Of a stretch of DNA of 64,000 nt, positions 53,835 through 64,000 are shown in pieces (position 1 is the first letter of the stretch; each line of letters begins with the position of its first letter). Below the pieces are notes generated by a model. That model searched no databases and was not told the DNA's origin. It saw only the letters and a list, made by a program, of their open reading frames with translations. The stretch covers positions 218,110-282,109 of the forward strand of contig JNVV01000008.1 of the NCBI GenBank assembly GCA_000733355.1. Reading direction: 5' to 3'. This DNA comes from Falciphora oryzae. Taxonomy: Eukaryota > Ascomycota > Sordariomycetes > Magnaporthales > Magnaporthaceae. The position numbers and the translations under genes were made by a program.

Positions 53835-55286
53835 TGGAGTTTGTCTAGTGGAACGGAGCACAAAAAAAAGGGGGGGCTGCCCAATGGGATGCGGTTTTAC
53901 GGGCTGCAGCACAAGCGGGCGTTGGCGAGTGCTTGTGGACAGCTTGGAGAATGGATCGACAGTGGCGTGTCTACTGGAGCAGCGGAAGCTGCAAAAGGGA
54001 ATGACGAGAAAAGGATGAGAATCCGATGTCGGCCAAATAAAACAACAACTCGAAGCCCGTTCGAGGTATGCAAGTGGTCAGCCGGTTATCAGGATAAGGA
54101 GATAGAGAAAGGAAATAGCGCAGCAACGCGGTTCAGTCGGCCAGACTGGAAAATTCGGTCAAGCTCTTGACGCGTCTCGTCTGTGCTTCAATTGTCGTAC
54201 CGTTCTGATTACAGCTTGACAATTGCGTGCTTGCATGCCTGTCCTCTACCCACCTCCACCTGGCCGGGAGCCGGGCGTCGTCTGGGATTGGCCCACAGCT
54301 GCAAGGGCCTTCGGCATCAATTTAGGCTTGGCCCAGGATGTCCTCCGGCCAGCCGGGAGTCCGCGACACGGGAACATGGAGTTGAGGTCTGTTGGTAGGC
54401 GCTACTGGTCTTTGCGACAGCAAGGAAACAGGCGCGGGTGCATTCACTGGGGTTGGCTCGGCGCTTCATCAATGTTGTAGAGCCCGACACTCTCGACTTT
54501 TCTATCACTTTATGCGTAGGTTCCTCATTGACCACAGACGTTCTCAGGTCGGCTATATCCTCGGGCGGACAGCTTAGCCTGCTTTGAATGCCGAGCGGGA
54601 ACTCTCTCTTGCGGGATGCCGATCCCGGCCATTGAGTCTGAGCTGGAAGCCTGAGAATTCGGCCGCCACTGGCCGTATCGGCATCAAAATGGGTGGCTGG
54701 AAGACGAAGCAGTTCAGTGTCACCAACCTCCGCGACTTCCTCCTAGCATCTGTAACCTTACACCTCAATCAATCACGCTCGACCACGCCGCCGGCTCAGC
54801 TGCGTCTTGGCCGGGACTGGCTGTTCATTAGCCCAACATTCAGCTCTAGGCCCCGCAGATGCGGGGCAATTGCTGCGCGCCGAGGATCGCCATCCCAGCC
54901 GCATTCCCTCAGCCGCACACTCGACCCTGCTAGAGCAAAATGCACTGAAGTTCACGGAATTCCTCACAATTTCACCGACAGTTCAGTGCTTGCTGTTGAG
55001 ACCAGAGCACGGGGCATTTTACCCCGACTTTTGGTTCTCGCCTCTTTACCAGGCAGCCATTGGCAACTCGCCTCGAGGACTCAACTAGATTCTGCTTCCA
55101 GGGGCTCAGAGGGAGCATAAATACCTCCCACCCGACCTTGGTTTGTTTTCTACATACTCCCCTCTCGGCAGCAACCAGCACCTAGTTTTGCCTCGAGCCA
55201 GAGGTAGCCATCTTTGGGCCACCACCTTCTCCGGCCCTTTTCACGTCATCCTCGCCCAACTCACGCAAAGACCAGCCGTTGTCGCC
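53835..55286. other. Divergent promoter region, PCS60-like and DUF4246 genes
   Basis: 1.45 kb between two divergent starts. On the DUF4246 side CATAAATA at about 55,116-55,123 lies some 165 bp before the ATG and could serve as TATA, followed by a C/T-rich leader. No coding frame with motifs. Confidence 0.6.
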
Positions 55287-57880
55287 ATGGCAGAGACGCC
55301 CCCCACTCGCGGATACCCAGGCATGGGTCTCCCTCTGCGGTTCTGGAATCCGGAAGGCAGCTCTCTGTATGAAGGTCTCGGAGGCAAGCCATTGTACCCC
55401 ATGGGCGCGCACGTGAACACATTCAGACACAAGTCTCCGTTTGTTTACGTTCGTGAGGTCGCCATGATGATCGTCATGGAGACACTCACGGACAAGCCGG
55501 AATGGCACAAGAAGGTTTTTGACGACACAATTGCGGCCAAGTGGCGCAAGGAGGCGCTTGCCATCCCAGACGAGGTGTTCTGGAATCAGATCACGGCGTT
55601 CAAGGGACGGCAGCCTGCGGGTGAGGGACAAGACGACAGCGAGAGTGACCCAAGCCAAGCCGACGTGGCGCCGAAATTGAAGCCCGTCGGAATCATGTCC
55701 GAGAAGGCTTTTGACTGGGTCTGTCTGGCCATATTTCCTCTGCCCGGAGACACGTTATCTTTGCCAGCTGTTTACTTCGCACATTATATGCCCTGCCTCT
55801 AACGCCATCTGTATCTAGTGTGTTGAGGAGCTTCGCGCCAAGGCTCGCCATTTCGAGGAGACGGGCATCGTTGTCACGCTCGATCTTGGAGCCTCGGTCG
55901 CCAAGTCTGATACGCTCGTCACCCCTGAGCTTCATGCCGAACTCCAAGCGTCCTTTGCGAAGCTAAAGGCTGACCAGGCATCGTCGCCAGACTGGCACCC
56001 TAAAACTAACGAGAAAGTCCAGAATCTGGTGCATCCTTCGATGTATCCGCTAGTCTATGGCAGAACTCGTGTGCTTAAGCAGGAGGTTGTTGGCGTAGCC
56101 GATGCCATCGACCGCTGGGCTGGCAAGGGCGAGGTCTTGCCCAAGGATGGTGAAGACGTAGCCGCGATGACTCGCACGACGAGGCACATGAACAGGCTGC
56201 CCAGAAATTTCTGTGAGTGTTAGCTGGAAAGGTCAATCGGTGTCGTGGATGGGAAGCCGTAGAGTTTGAGCAGTGTTGAGCAACTCCCGTCTAACTATAG
56301 GCCAGGGTCGAACACGTTCCAGTGGCTCCCAAGCAACGTCGCCTTCCAGGACGACGGCACTGTCGAGTTCACCAGCTACATCAACAATCTCCACCCACAA
56401 AAGTATCCGGGAGTCTACAAGACACTTGAGAAGCTCATCGCAACTTCAATTCCCCTGTGGGAGCAATGCCTTGTCGAGGAGACATTTGGCTGGACCGAGG
56501 ACAACGTTAGCCACGCGCGACGCCCGCTGCGTATCGATATGCAGGACGAAGAGTGAGTTTCTAGAATTCATTGCTTTAGACACCATAGCATTTGCATGGC
56601 CATGTATACTGATTCGCGCTGTCCGCTGGGAACTCGAATCCAACAGATGGAGTCCTGCCGATATGGAAGACTGTGCCGACATGGAAGTTGATTCCAGCCT
56701 ACTTGAGCCCGATGAATACGAGTGGCAATCCGAGACGGAACAGAAGTGGAGGATCCTGCGAAAGCCTGTGCACCCAGAGCCCGGAAACCAGGCGGAAGAT
56801 AACCGGTCGTACAAAGTCCCCGCCGAATCCCGGCTTGCTGCCAAGTTCAAGGACTCGGGGCTCCAGGTCATTGTCAAGATGGCGTCGATCGAGCTCACCC
56901 CGGACAAGCCAGTGTTCCCGGCTGGCAGCTGGCACGTAAGTTTTGCCTGTTTCACCCTCTAGTTACCCGTATTGCAAGGCTGCGAAGCGCTGACTTTAGT
57001 ATACCATACCGTAACGAACAGGTCGAGGGACAAATGAACGAATGCATCTGTGCCACGGCCCTGTATTACCTGGACAGCGAGAATGTCACCCCCAGTCATC
57101 TCGCATTCCGCATGCAGACTGATCTTGATAGCGCCCAGGAAGACATTCCCTATGAGCAAGGCGAGTTCGATTGGCATGAGCAGGTTTACGGGACCTATGT
57201 CGCCTCCGGTCAGGATGCACCCTGTCTCCAGAATTACGGCTCCGTCGAGACCAAGCAGGGCCGGCTACTTGCGTTCCCCAATGTTTTGTAAGTTGTGGCC
57301 CACCCATCCTCTTGCATTACACGCACGTCCTATTATTTGTCGTGTAAACCTTGCTCTCAATTTCTTGTTTTTGACAGTCTATTCCTTCTTCAGCCAGCAC
57401 CGAGTCTCATCCTTCCGGTTGGCGGACCCTACCAAGCCGGGACACCGACGCTTTGTCGCTCTGTGGCTCGTGGACCCCAATCGACGCATCATCTCGACGG
57501 CAAACGTGCCTCCGCAGCAGCGGTCTTGGTGGGCCGAGTCAATCCTCGGCGCATCCGCAGAGGCACGCAAGGAGGCAGCGGCGAAGTTCCCTCCCGAGGT
57601 GCTCCGCCTGGTCCTCCGCCAGGCCGAGCCGGCTGGGAACGAGCTGGCCGGCGAGGGGATCGGCCCTGGAGACGAGAAGACCACGTCTGGTCCCAAGACG
57701 CCTCGGCTCCCAGAGGAGCTGGTGCAGATGATCCATACCCACTCGGAGGACGACGACACGCTTATGAGTGAGGAGGAGGCGCGGAAGCATCGGCTGGATT
57801 TGATGGCAGAGCGGACGTGGTACGATGCCGAGGCGGAGTACCTCTGGCACCAAGCTACGTACAGCTTCTGCGAGCATTGA
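55287..57880 (+). CDS. DUF4246 family protein
   Basis: Six exons: 55,287-55,718, 55,819-56,212, 56,306-56,552, 56,647-56,935, 57,022-57,287 and 57,394-57,880 (704 aa). Introns are 86-106 bp with GT...AG ends, and the phases close through all six. The N-terminus matches the family (LPLRFWNP), then FDWCVEELRAKA, a VHPSMYPLVYGRTRVL block, FQWLPSNVAFQDDGTVEFTS, SWHVEGQMNECICATALYYL at about residues 309-328, and GHRRFVALWLVDPNRRI near 557-573. DUF4246 is widespread in ascomycetes and often annotated as a 2-oxoglutarate/Fe(II)-oxygenase-like fold; the HxE in WHVEG and the later His fit metal binding, but no activity is established. The acidic stretch after exon 3 (DMEDCADMEVDSS) looks like a variable insert. 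Function unknown. Confidence 0.9.
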
Positions 57881-58840
57881 GAAGCAAATCCTGGGACCTT
57901 TGCTGCTACACTCGCGGAAGATATGTTGCTGGGAAAGATTTTTGCTTGGAAGTCTAATATTTACAGGTCGTATATGCCTCAAACAGTCGAAGAGTCACCA
58001 ATTCCCATTCTGCTCAGGGCCGCACAATATAGAGAGCTTTGCACAAGATAGCCATTAGATAGGCTCACTGAATCAGATGCAATTGCTGAAAGCCTGATAA
58101 ATGGAGGTTAGAGTCACGCTTAAATGTGTCCTAAGCAACTGTCTTGGCAGGCCCCTGGGTCGTTGGGTGGTTGTTTTGAAGCACGGCGACATTGTAAAAT
58201 TCAGGGGCTAATTCAAACAACGGCCGGCCGGTGTTGGAGCCAATGGCGGAGACATGTCGCCGTCGGGTGGATGAAAATGGCGCCGGTGGGGTTTCTGGGC
58301 CACTGGGTAAACATATATACAGAAAGAAGTCACAGAGCTTTATTCCATCGTATATTAGAATAAACATCCCCTCGTGGAAGGCAATTCTGCCAAACCAAGC
58401 CGGCCGCTGAAAAGGGGCCGGCCAAGTCACGTGTCAAATCCCAGCCGTTGCGGATTACCTCATCGAATAGCCGATTATCTCATCCCTCCAATTGGCCAAG
58501 CTGCGGCTCCCTGCAAGCTGTAGCGAACTGCCTGAAGAGGAGCTCCTGGCTTTGGAGCGAGGCCCACCCGCCGGCTGAGGCTCCCGCCCGTGCTGCTGGC
58601 TCAATCGCGCGTCCGTGGTAATCGACGCTGCGGGCTGCGTCGTCATCGGCTCCAAACAAACCCACCACACACGCTCTTCCCCATTGTCGCCGCCACAGCC
58701 CTCTGCCGTCTATGTTTGCTGGCTGACCGCCGCCGCTCTCAGCCTCCTCTCCGTCGAAAGCCGCAGGGCAGACAGGACCACACACCGTGAGAGCTATTGT
58801 CCGCCGAGCCCCGCGCCGCTCGGGTAAGATTGCGCCGACC
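57881..58840. other. Intergenic region upstream of VPS35
   Basis: It contains the DUF4246 3' end and the VPS35 promoter. A CACGTG-type core (TCACGTGTC) occurs at about 58,427. No TATA box is obvious. An upstream in-frame Met at 58,787 precedes the chosen VPS35 start. Confidence 0.55.
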
Positions 58841-61800
58841 ATGGCCTCCGTTCTCGCTCTGCCCGAGGACCAGGCCCGCCTGCTCGAGGATGCGTTGATC
58901 GCCGTGCGCCAGCAGACGGCGATGATGCGCAAGTGCCTCGACACCCCGGGCAAGCTCATGGACGCCCTGAAGTGCTGGTAAGCAAGCTCTCCGCCTCGTT
59001 TGGCGTGCCCCTGTCGCTGGCCTAGCTCCCTCGGCGGCGGCCTGGGGAAAGATGCGAAGGCGCCGCGGAGAGAGAGAGAGAGAGACGCGCCGTCGAGCAT
59101 CTAAGCTAGGCCACAGCGAGCTAACGCTCTGGTTTCCCTGCGCTGCAGCTCCACACTGGTCTCGGAGCTTCGAACAAGCAGTCTGGGCCCTAAGCAGTAC
59201 TACGAGCTATACATGTCCGTGTTCGATGCGCTGCGCTACCTATCAGTCCATCTCCGCGAGAACCATCCCGTGAACCACCTTGCCGATTTGTACGAACTCG
59301 TCCAGTATGCCGGCAACATAATCCCCCGCCTGTACCTCATGATCACCGTCGGCACCGCCTACATGGCCATCGACGCAGCGCCCGTCAAGGAGCTCATGAA
59401 GGACATGATGGACATGAGCCGCGGCGTCCAGCACCCGATCCGCGGCCTCTTCCTGCGCTACTACCTCACAGGCCAGGCCCGCGACTTCCTGCCAACCGGC
59501 GAGGGCGACGGTCCCGAGGGCAACCTGCAAGACTCGATCAACTTCGTCCTGACCAACTTTGTCGAGATGAACAAGCTCTGGGTGCGCCTGCAGCACCAGG
59601 GCCACTCTAGGGAGAGGGAACAGCGGACGCAGGAGCGCAAAGAGCTGCAGCTTCTGGTGGGGTCTAACCTTGTCCGCCTGAGCCAGCTGGTCGACCTCGA
59701 GGCGTACAAGACCGCCATCCTCGCGCCCCTCCTCGAGCAGGTCGTGCAGTGCCGCGACGTGCTAGCCCAGGAGTACCTGCTCGAGGTCATCACCCAGGTC
59801 TTCCCAGACGAGTACCACCTGCACACCCTCGATCAGTTCCTGGCCGCCGTCTCGCGATTGAACCCCCATGTCAACGTCAAGGCCATCGTCATTGGCCTGA
59901 TGGACAGGCTGTCCGACTACGCAGAGCGCGAGTCCCAGAACGAGCCAGACGAGGACAGGGGCAAGGTGGAGGAAGATGCGCTGGCGGAGCTGCTGGAGAA
60001 GACGAAGCTGGCAAAAGAGCAGGCCGAGGCGGCCCCACCGCCGCAGCCAGAGGCCGACACGAAGCCGTCCGAGCAAAAAGAAGAAGACACAGACAAGACC
60101 GAGGGCGGTGAAGCACCCAAAACCGACACGGCGGCCGCCAGTGAGACCGAGGCCGCCGAGTCAATAGCAGACAGCGAGGCCACGGCCGTGAACGGCCAGG
60201 AGGCCGACGGTGAGGCTCAAAAAGAAGAGAACGGGGCGGAGAGTGTCAAGAAGCATAGGGGCATCCCGGAGAACGTGAAGTTGTACGAGATATTCTTCGG
60301 GCAGGTGAAGAATCTCGTGCAGGCGCAACACCTCCCCATCCAAGACACGATCGCCCTGTTGGTGTCGCTAGCCAACCTCGCACTTAACATCTATCCCGAG
60401 CGCCTGGACTACGTCGACCAGGTGCTGGATTACGCCAACTCCAAGGTCAGGGAACACGCCAACAGCCCGGAGTTGCATTCTCCCCCGGCACAGCAAAGCC
60501 TTCTTGCGCTACTACAGGCCCCCCTGAAGCGCTACGTCAGCCTTTTTACGGCTTTGGCACTACCCACTTTTGTGCCTCTGTTCCAGGCTCAAACATACCC
60601 AACGCGTCGAGCCGTGGCGGGTGAGGTGGCTAGGAATCTCCTTCGCAACCACACGCTCATATCCACACCAGAGCAGCTGGAGAATGTGCTGGAGATCATG
60701 AAGGTGCTGATCAAGGAGGGCTCACACCCGCCAGCAGGATACCCGGGTGTTGTCCAGCCTAGGCAGCGGGCGACGGAGACGGAGGAGACCATGGAGGAGC
60801 AGGGCTGGCTGGCGCGTATGGTGCACCTGCTGCACTCGGAGAACAACGACACCCAGTTCCGGCTGCTGCAGATGACGCGCAAGGCGTACGGCGAAGGCAA
60901 CGACCGCATCCGGACGACGACACCACCGCTGGTGACGGCGGGCATGAAGCTTGCGCGCCGGTTCAAGGCGCGCGAGCACTACGACGACAACTGGTCATCG
61001 CAGTCATCGGCGCTCTTCAAGTTCCTGCACTCGACCATCTCGACGCTGTATGCGCGCGTCAACGGCGCGGGCGCGGCGGAGCTCTCGCTGCGGCTCTTTT
61101 GCGCGTGCGGCCAGTCGGCCGACGCGGCCGGCTTCGAGGAGGTGGCGTATGAGTTCTTCGCGCAGGCCTTTACGGTGTACGAGGAGGCCGTGTCCGACTC
61201 CAAGGCGCAGTTCCAGGCCGTCTGCGTCGTCGCCAGCTCCCTGCACCAGACGCGCAACTTTGGCAAGGAGAACTACGACACCCTCATCACGAAATGCGCC
61301 CAGCACGCCAGCAAGCTGCTGCGCAAGCCGGACCAGTGCCGCGCTGTGTACCTGGCCAGCCACCTGTGGTGGGCCACGCCCATCGCGGCCAACGACGAGG
61401 GCGAGAATGCCGAGGTCAGTGTTTCTTCTGTTATCCCTGATTTCCAGACATACATGTCGAAAAGAACCTGCATCTGACAAGTACGAACGGAATAGCTATA
61501 TCGCGATGGCAAGCGCGTGCTCGAGTGTCTTCAGCGTGCGCTCCGGGTCGCCGACTCGTGTATGGAGACTGCCACGTCGATCGAGTTGTTTGTCGAGATT
61601 CTAGACCGATATGTCTACTACTTTGACCAGCAGAATGAATCGGTGAGTTTGCGCTCGGCTCTCTGCCGCTCGGCCCCCAGCCAGCCACAGCTTCCACACC
61701 GGTATAACTAACAAACTCGCGTCCCAACTCAAAAGGTCACGACCAAGTACCTCAATGGCCTCATCGAGCTTATCCACTCCAACTTTGCCGGCAACCAGCA

Positions 61801-61900
61801 GGACTCAGCGTCGGTCGAGGCATGCAGAAAACACTTCCAGCACACGCTCGATCTCATCCGCAGCAAGGAGTACGAAGGAATTGTGATGTCTCCCAAATAG
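58841..61900 (+). CDS. VPS35: Retromer subunit Vps35
   Basis: Four exons: 58,841-58,977, 59,149-61,414, 61,496-61,642 and 61,736-61,900 (904 aa). Introns are 171, 81 and 93 bp, with GTAAGC, GTCAGT and GTGAGT donors and GCTAAC/CTGAC/ACTAAC branch sites; phases close. Vps35 is the helical solenoid core of the endosomal cargo-recognition complex with Vps26 and Vps29, returning receptors from endosomes to the Golgi. Evidence includes [19 protein letters not shown] at the start, the [10 protein letters not shown] motif (about residue 103) that binds Vps26 in the family, the [14 protein letters not shown] helix, and the C-terminal [15 protein letters not shown] and [12 protein letters not shown] blocks. 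A charged Glu/Ala/Asp-rich insert at about 320-410 is common in fungal homologues. The first ATG chosen gives the conserved N-terminus; the upstream Met at 58,787 adds a basic, non-conserved-looking extension. Confidence 0.96.
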
Positions 61901-63280
61901 TTGTCGCCCTTTTTTTGCCGTTTTAAGTAATTGTGGACAGGTGTAATGGAGCTCGACCGCGAACCCAGCGTCTCGATTTGTCTTTTGTTTTCCAAGCGGA
62001 GTCCCCCCCCCCCCAAACGAATGATTTCCCGACCAGGCTGAAGATGCCACCCTCCCCCACAAACCCCGAGAGATTCGAAGTTTACCAGATGCCGCCAAGA
62101 GATGCCCTGGGTGAGGCCTTTTGGACTACCAAATTACGTTGAAAATGGCGGCAACCAGGGCTATGGTGTTCTTGATGCAACATGACGGACCGTGGGATCG
62201 TCTAGGGTTGCCTAGCAGGGGCCTATTTCTCTGCCGATGGCATCACCCTGAATTTCCCCCGCCCAAAAATCGCAAGCGCCGCTCTGGGTTGCTCCAACAC
62301 ACCAGGTGTGCGTTATTATTGTAGATATCTTTCTCGTCATGGCCGCACATAACTACCCGACGACGGATGCAATCTGGTTGTGAGCCTGCTTGTTTCGTGA
62401 GATGCTTTGAATATGATTGCTGGTCCAGCTGTCCCCAATGTTGGAACCATGTGCCGGAGCATACAGAAGTGGTGATATATGACGGGGGAGCCGTCGAGGC
62501 GGCGCATCGTCACCGGACCAAGGGAATCAGCAATATGTGGTTTTGGCCCTTGATTACCCATTGAGGGAATGGCCATCCACCTGCCGACAAGATTGCATGT
62601 AAGTGACGCCAGTTATATAAGGCTCCGCTCCGCAAACTCAAAAAAAGGTCAAATCGCGTAATAAATTCGCCGCCATCTGGCCAGAGGGCTCGATGGGTTG
62701 GTACCTGGCCTCTTTTATTTGACAGCATGAGTCGCGCTGTAGCGAGCCCATCGGCCGGCCCTCTTTCGTTGGAGATGGACGGTTGCATGGGGATTCTTAC
62801 CGAGAGTCTTACAATGGATCACGACCCAAGCCGTGGCTACTGTGACGTGATTCCCTTGTCGGCGAGGAGGGGTAGATGTGATTAGATACTACTATAGCAA
62901 GCTGAGCGGATGGGTATGTGTACAGTCAATATGTAAGTGATGTGTGGGAAGAGTCCAAAGCACGAAGGTGGGCGAACCCGAAAGCTAAAAAGGCAAATTC
63001 CCACATTTACATGTCGTTTACTAAACGGTATCACCGTTCGTTCGTTTGTTTCTTGCCACCGCCCCGGCTCATCCCACGTAGCGGGTGGCTCCGCTAAGGT
63101 TGTCAAACGCGGGTGTCATGATGCTCAACCGAATCAACCGGGCGGGCACGTGGAGGCGGGAAACTCTGAGCCTGATTAGACGACCTAGACGACCAGACTG
63201 CCGACGCCGATGACTTTGGTCGTAGAACTATCTAGAAGCTGTTTTGCCTGCCTCATGGTCATGAACGCAAAGTTGCGTAT
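61901..63280. other. Downstream of VPS35, no supportable gene
   Basis: It begins with the VPS35 3' region and includes a C homopolymer (about 62,004-62,014). Open frames are short and without motifs. Confidence 0.55.
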
Positions 63281-63300
63281 AAAAAAAAAAAAAAAAAAAA
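63281..63300. repeat. A20 homopolymer
   Basis: Twenty consecutive A on the plus strand, directly before the hairpin at 63,315. On the minus strand it is a T run that could end a Pol III transcript. Confidence 0.9.
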
Positions 63301-63314
63301 CGGCAAAAAGCTCA

Positions 63315-63347
63315 CCAGGCCACCTTTATGTTTTTTAGGTGGCCTGG
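63315..63347. other. Perfect 11-bp stem-loop
   Basis: CCAGGCCACCT (63,315-63,325) pairs with AGGTGGCCTGG (63,337-63,347) around an 11-nt T-rich loop. It could be a transcription terminator-like or RNA hairpin, or part of a small repeat ending in the adjacent homopolymer. Confidence 0.7.
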
Positions 63348-63429
63348 CTACGAAAACCCGCTGTGCTGGTTTTACCAAGACTCTTCTCATCAAGCAGAGG
63401 ACGCAGGAACTTTATACCTAAATTAGGAC

Positions 63430-63515
63430 ACCTGACCACACTCATACTCGAGCTCACGACGTTGGGAATTGGAAGGCGGGAAGCCAGAGGCTCAACCACT
63501 CAACCATCCCCGAGT
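63430..63515 (-). other. tRNA-like box A/box B sequence, possible SINE head
   Basis: The minus strand contains TGGTTGAGTGGTTGAGCC, which fits a Pol III box A, followed about 45 nt later by GAGCTCGAGTAT, a weak box B. T-arm pairing is poor, so it is not a functional tRNA. Together with the downstream hairpin and T20 it resembles a decayed tRNA-derived SINE reading leftward. Confidence 0.3.
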
Positions 63516-64000
63516 GCCGCGGGAGCTTGTTGAGGGTTAGGCCCCCGACTTCAGGTTGATAAGGCTGCCTGCCTGAGTGGGTGCTCCTTCCCTACCTAGG
63601 TTTCTGCCAAACGGCGCCTGGGTGCTGGCTCGCCCGCCTTTCATCCCGTAAAGTTGATGATATTCGCCCAGGTCAACAAAACTGGGCCCAAGCCAACCAG
63701 CCACTTGCCTGAAACCGCCACAACTGTATGAAGGACCAAGGGGGGAGGTTGCTCTGATGCGGGGTCGAGCGCCAACAGCCCGGCATCCGCGCATGCTTGA
63801 GAGAGTTCCCTTTACACATTTGGGCAAGCAACGATGGTGCTTGTCGCCTGGAATATGGACGCATCTATCACTCCACGCAAAGACGTCCAGCAGTCCTACC
63901 TTGCTCGTGACCGCGGTCTGGATGGTAGCGAAGCACATGGCAAGTCGCTACCGGCCAGAGCCGACGGCTGATCTGCCTCGTAAACTTCACGTCGTGATAG
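63516..64000. other. Window end, no supportable gene
   Basis: A 133-codon minus-strand open frame (63,938-63,537) carries no motif and is not called. Nothing else is visible before the window ends. Confidence 0.5.

Noticed and set aside
1..64000. CRISPR arrays, bacterial operons, riboswitches, rRNA or functional tRNA genes
   Set aside because: None seen. The gene structure is eukaryotic, and no regularly spaced short repeats or structured RNA signatures were found by eye.

Overview
The window is eukaryotic. Its host genes have short introns (66-171 bp) with GT...AG ends and CTAAC/CTGAC-type branch sites, high GC at third codon positions, and protein families typical of filamentous ascomycetes. 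A 30-kb repeat block decayed almost only by C:G-to-T:A transitions, with stops at former CAA/CAG/TGG codons, is the signature of repeat-induced point mutation (RIP). This points to a Pezizomycotina fungus, probably a sordariomycete; the species cannot be fixed from the window.

Region 1, bases 1 to about 30,720, is a nested transposon graveyard with no intact gene. Two related Ty3/gypsy chromoviruses, both reading leftward, lie at 1293-8276 and 9027-16022. Target duplications GACGG/GACGG and ACATT/ACATC show that both jumped into the same older plus-strand gene-like sequence, which I do not recognise. Next come a leftward LINE of Tad/I type (about 16,475-21,780), a truncated leftward Ty1/copia element (about 21,790-26,667), a second unrecognised plus-strand coding relic (27,858-29,150), a solo LTR with ATAAT duplications (29,157-29,602) and a leftward Tc1/mariner-type transposase relic (29,640-30,695).

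Region 2, about 30,720-64,000, is ordinary GC-rich euchromatin with seven protein genes. They are: a peroxisomal 4-coumarate-CoA-ligase-like enzyme (+); an OB-fold, RPA/MEIOB-like DNA-binding protein (-); inositol-3-phosphate synthase INO1 (-); a paxillin-like two-LIM protein (+); a PCS60/oxalyl-CoA-synthetase-like enzyme (-); a DUF4246 protein (+); and the retromer subunit VPS35 (+). For the five genes with introns I worked out exon junctions by frame and family conservation; four close in phase from start to stop, and the last exon of the OB-fold gene is open.

The genes do not form a pathway cluster. The one theme is peroxisomal acyl-CoA activation: both adenylate-forming enzymes end in a PTS1-type tripeptide (SRL and AKL). 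About 8 kb between INO1 and the LIM gene has no supportable gene. The most notable unexplained items are the two unidentified plus-strand relics in Region 1 and evidence that the Ty3 elements may self-prime like Tf1.
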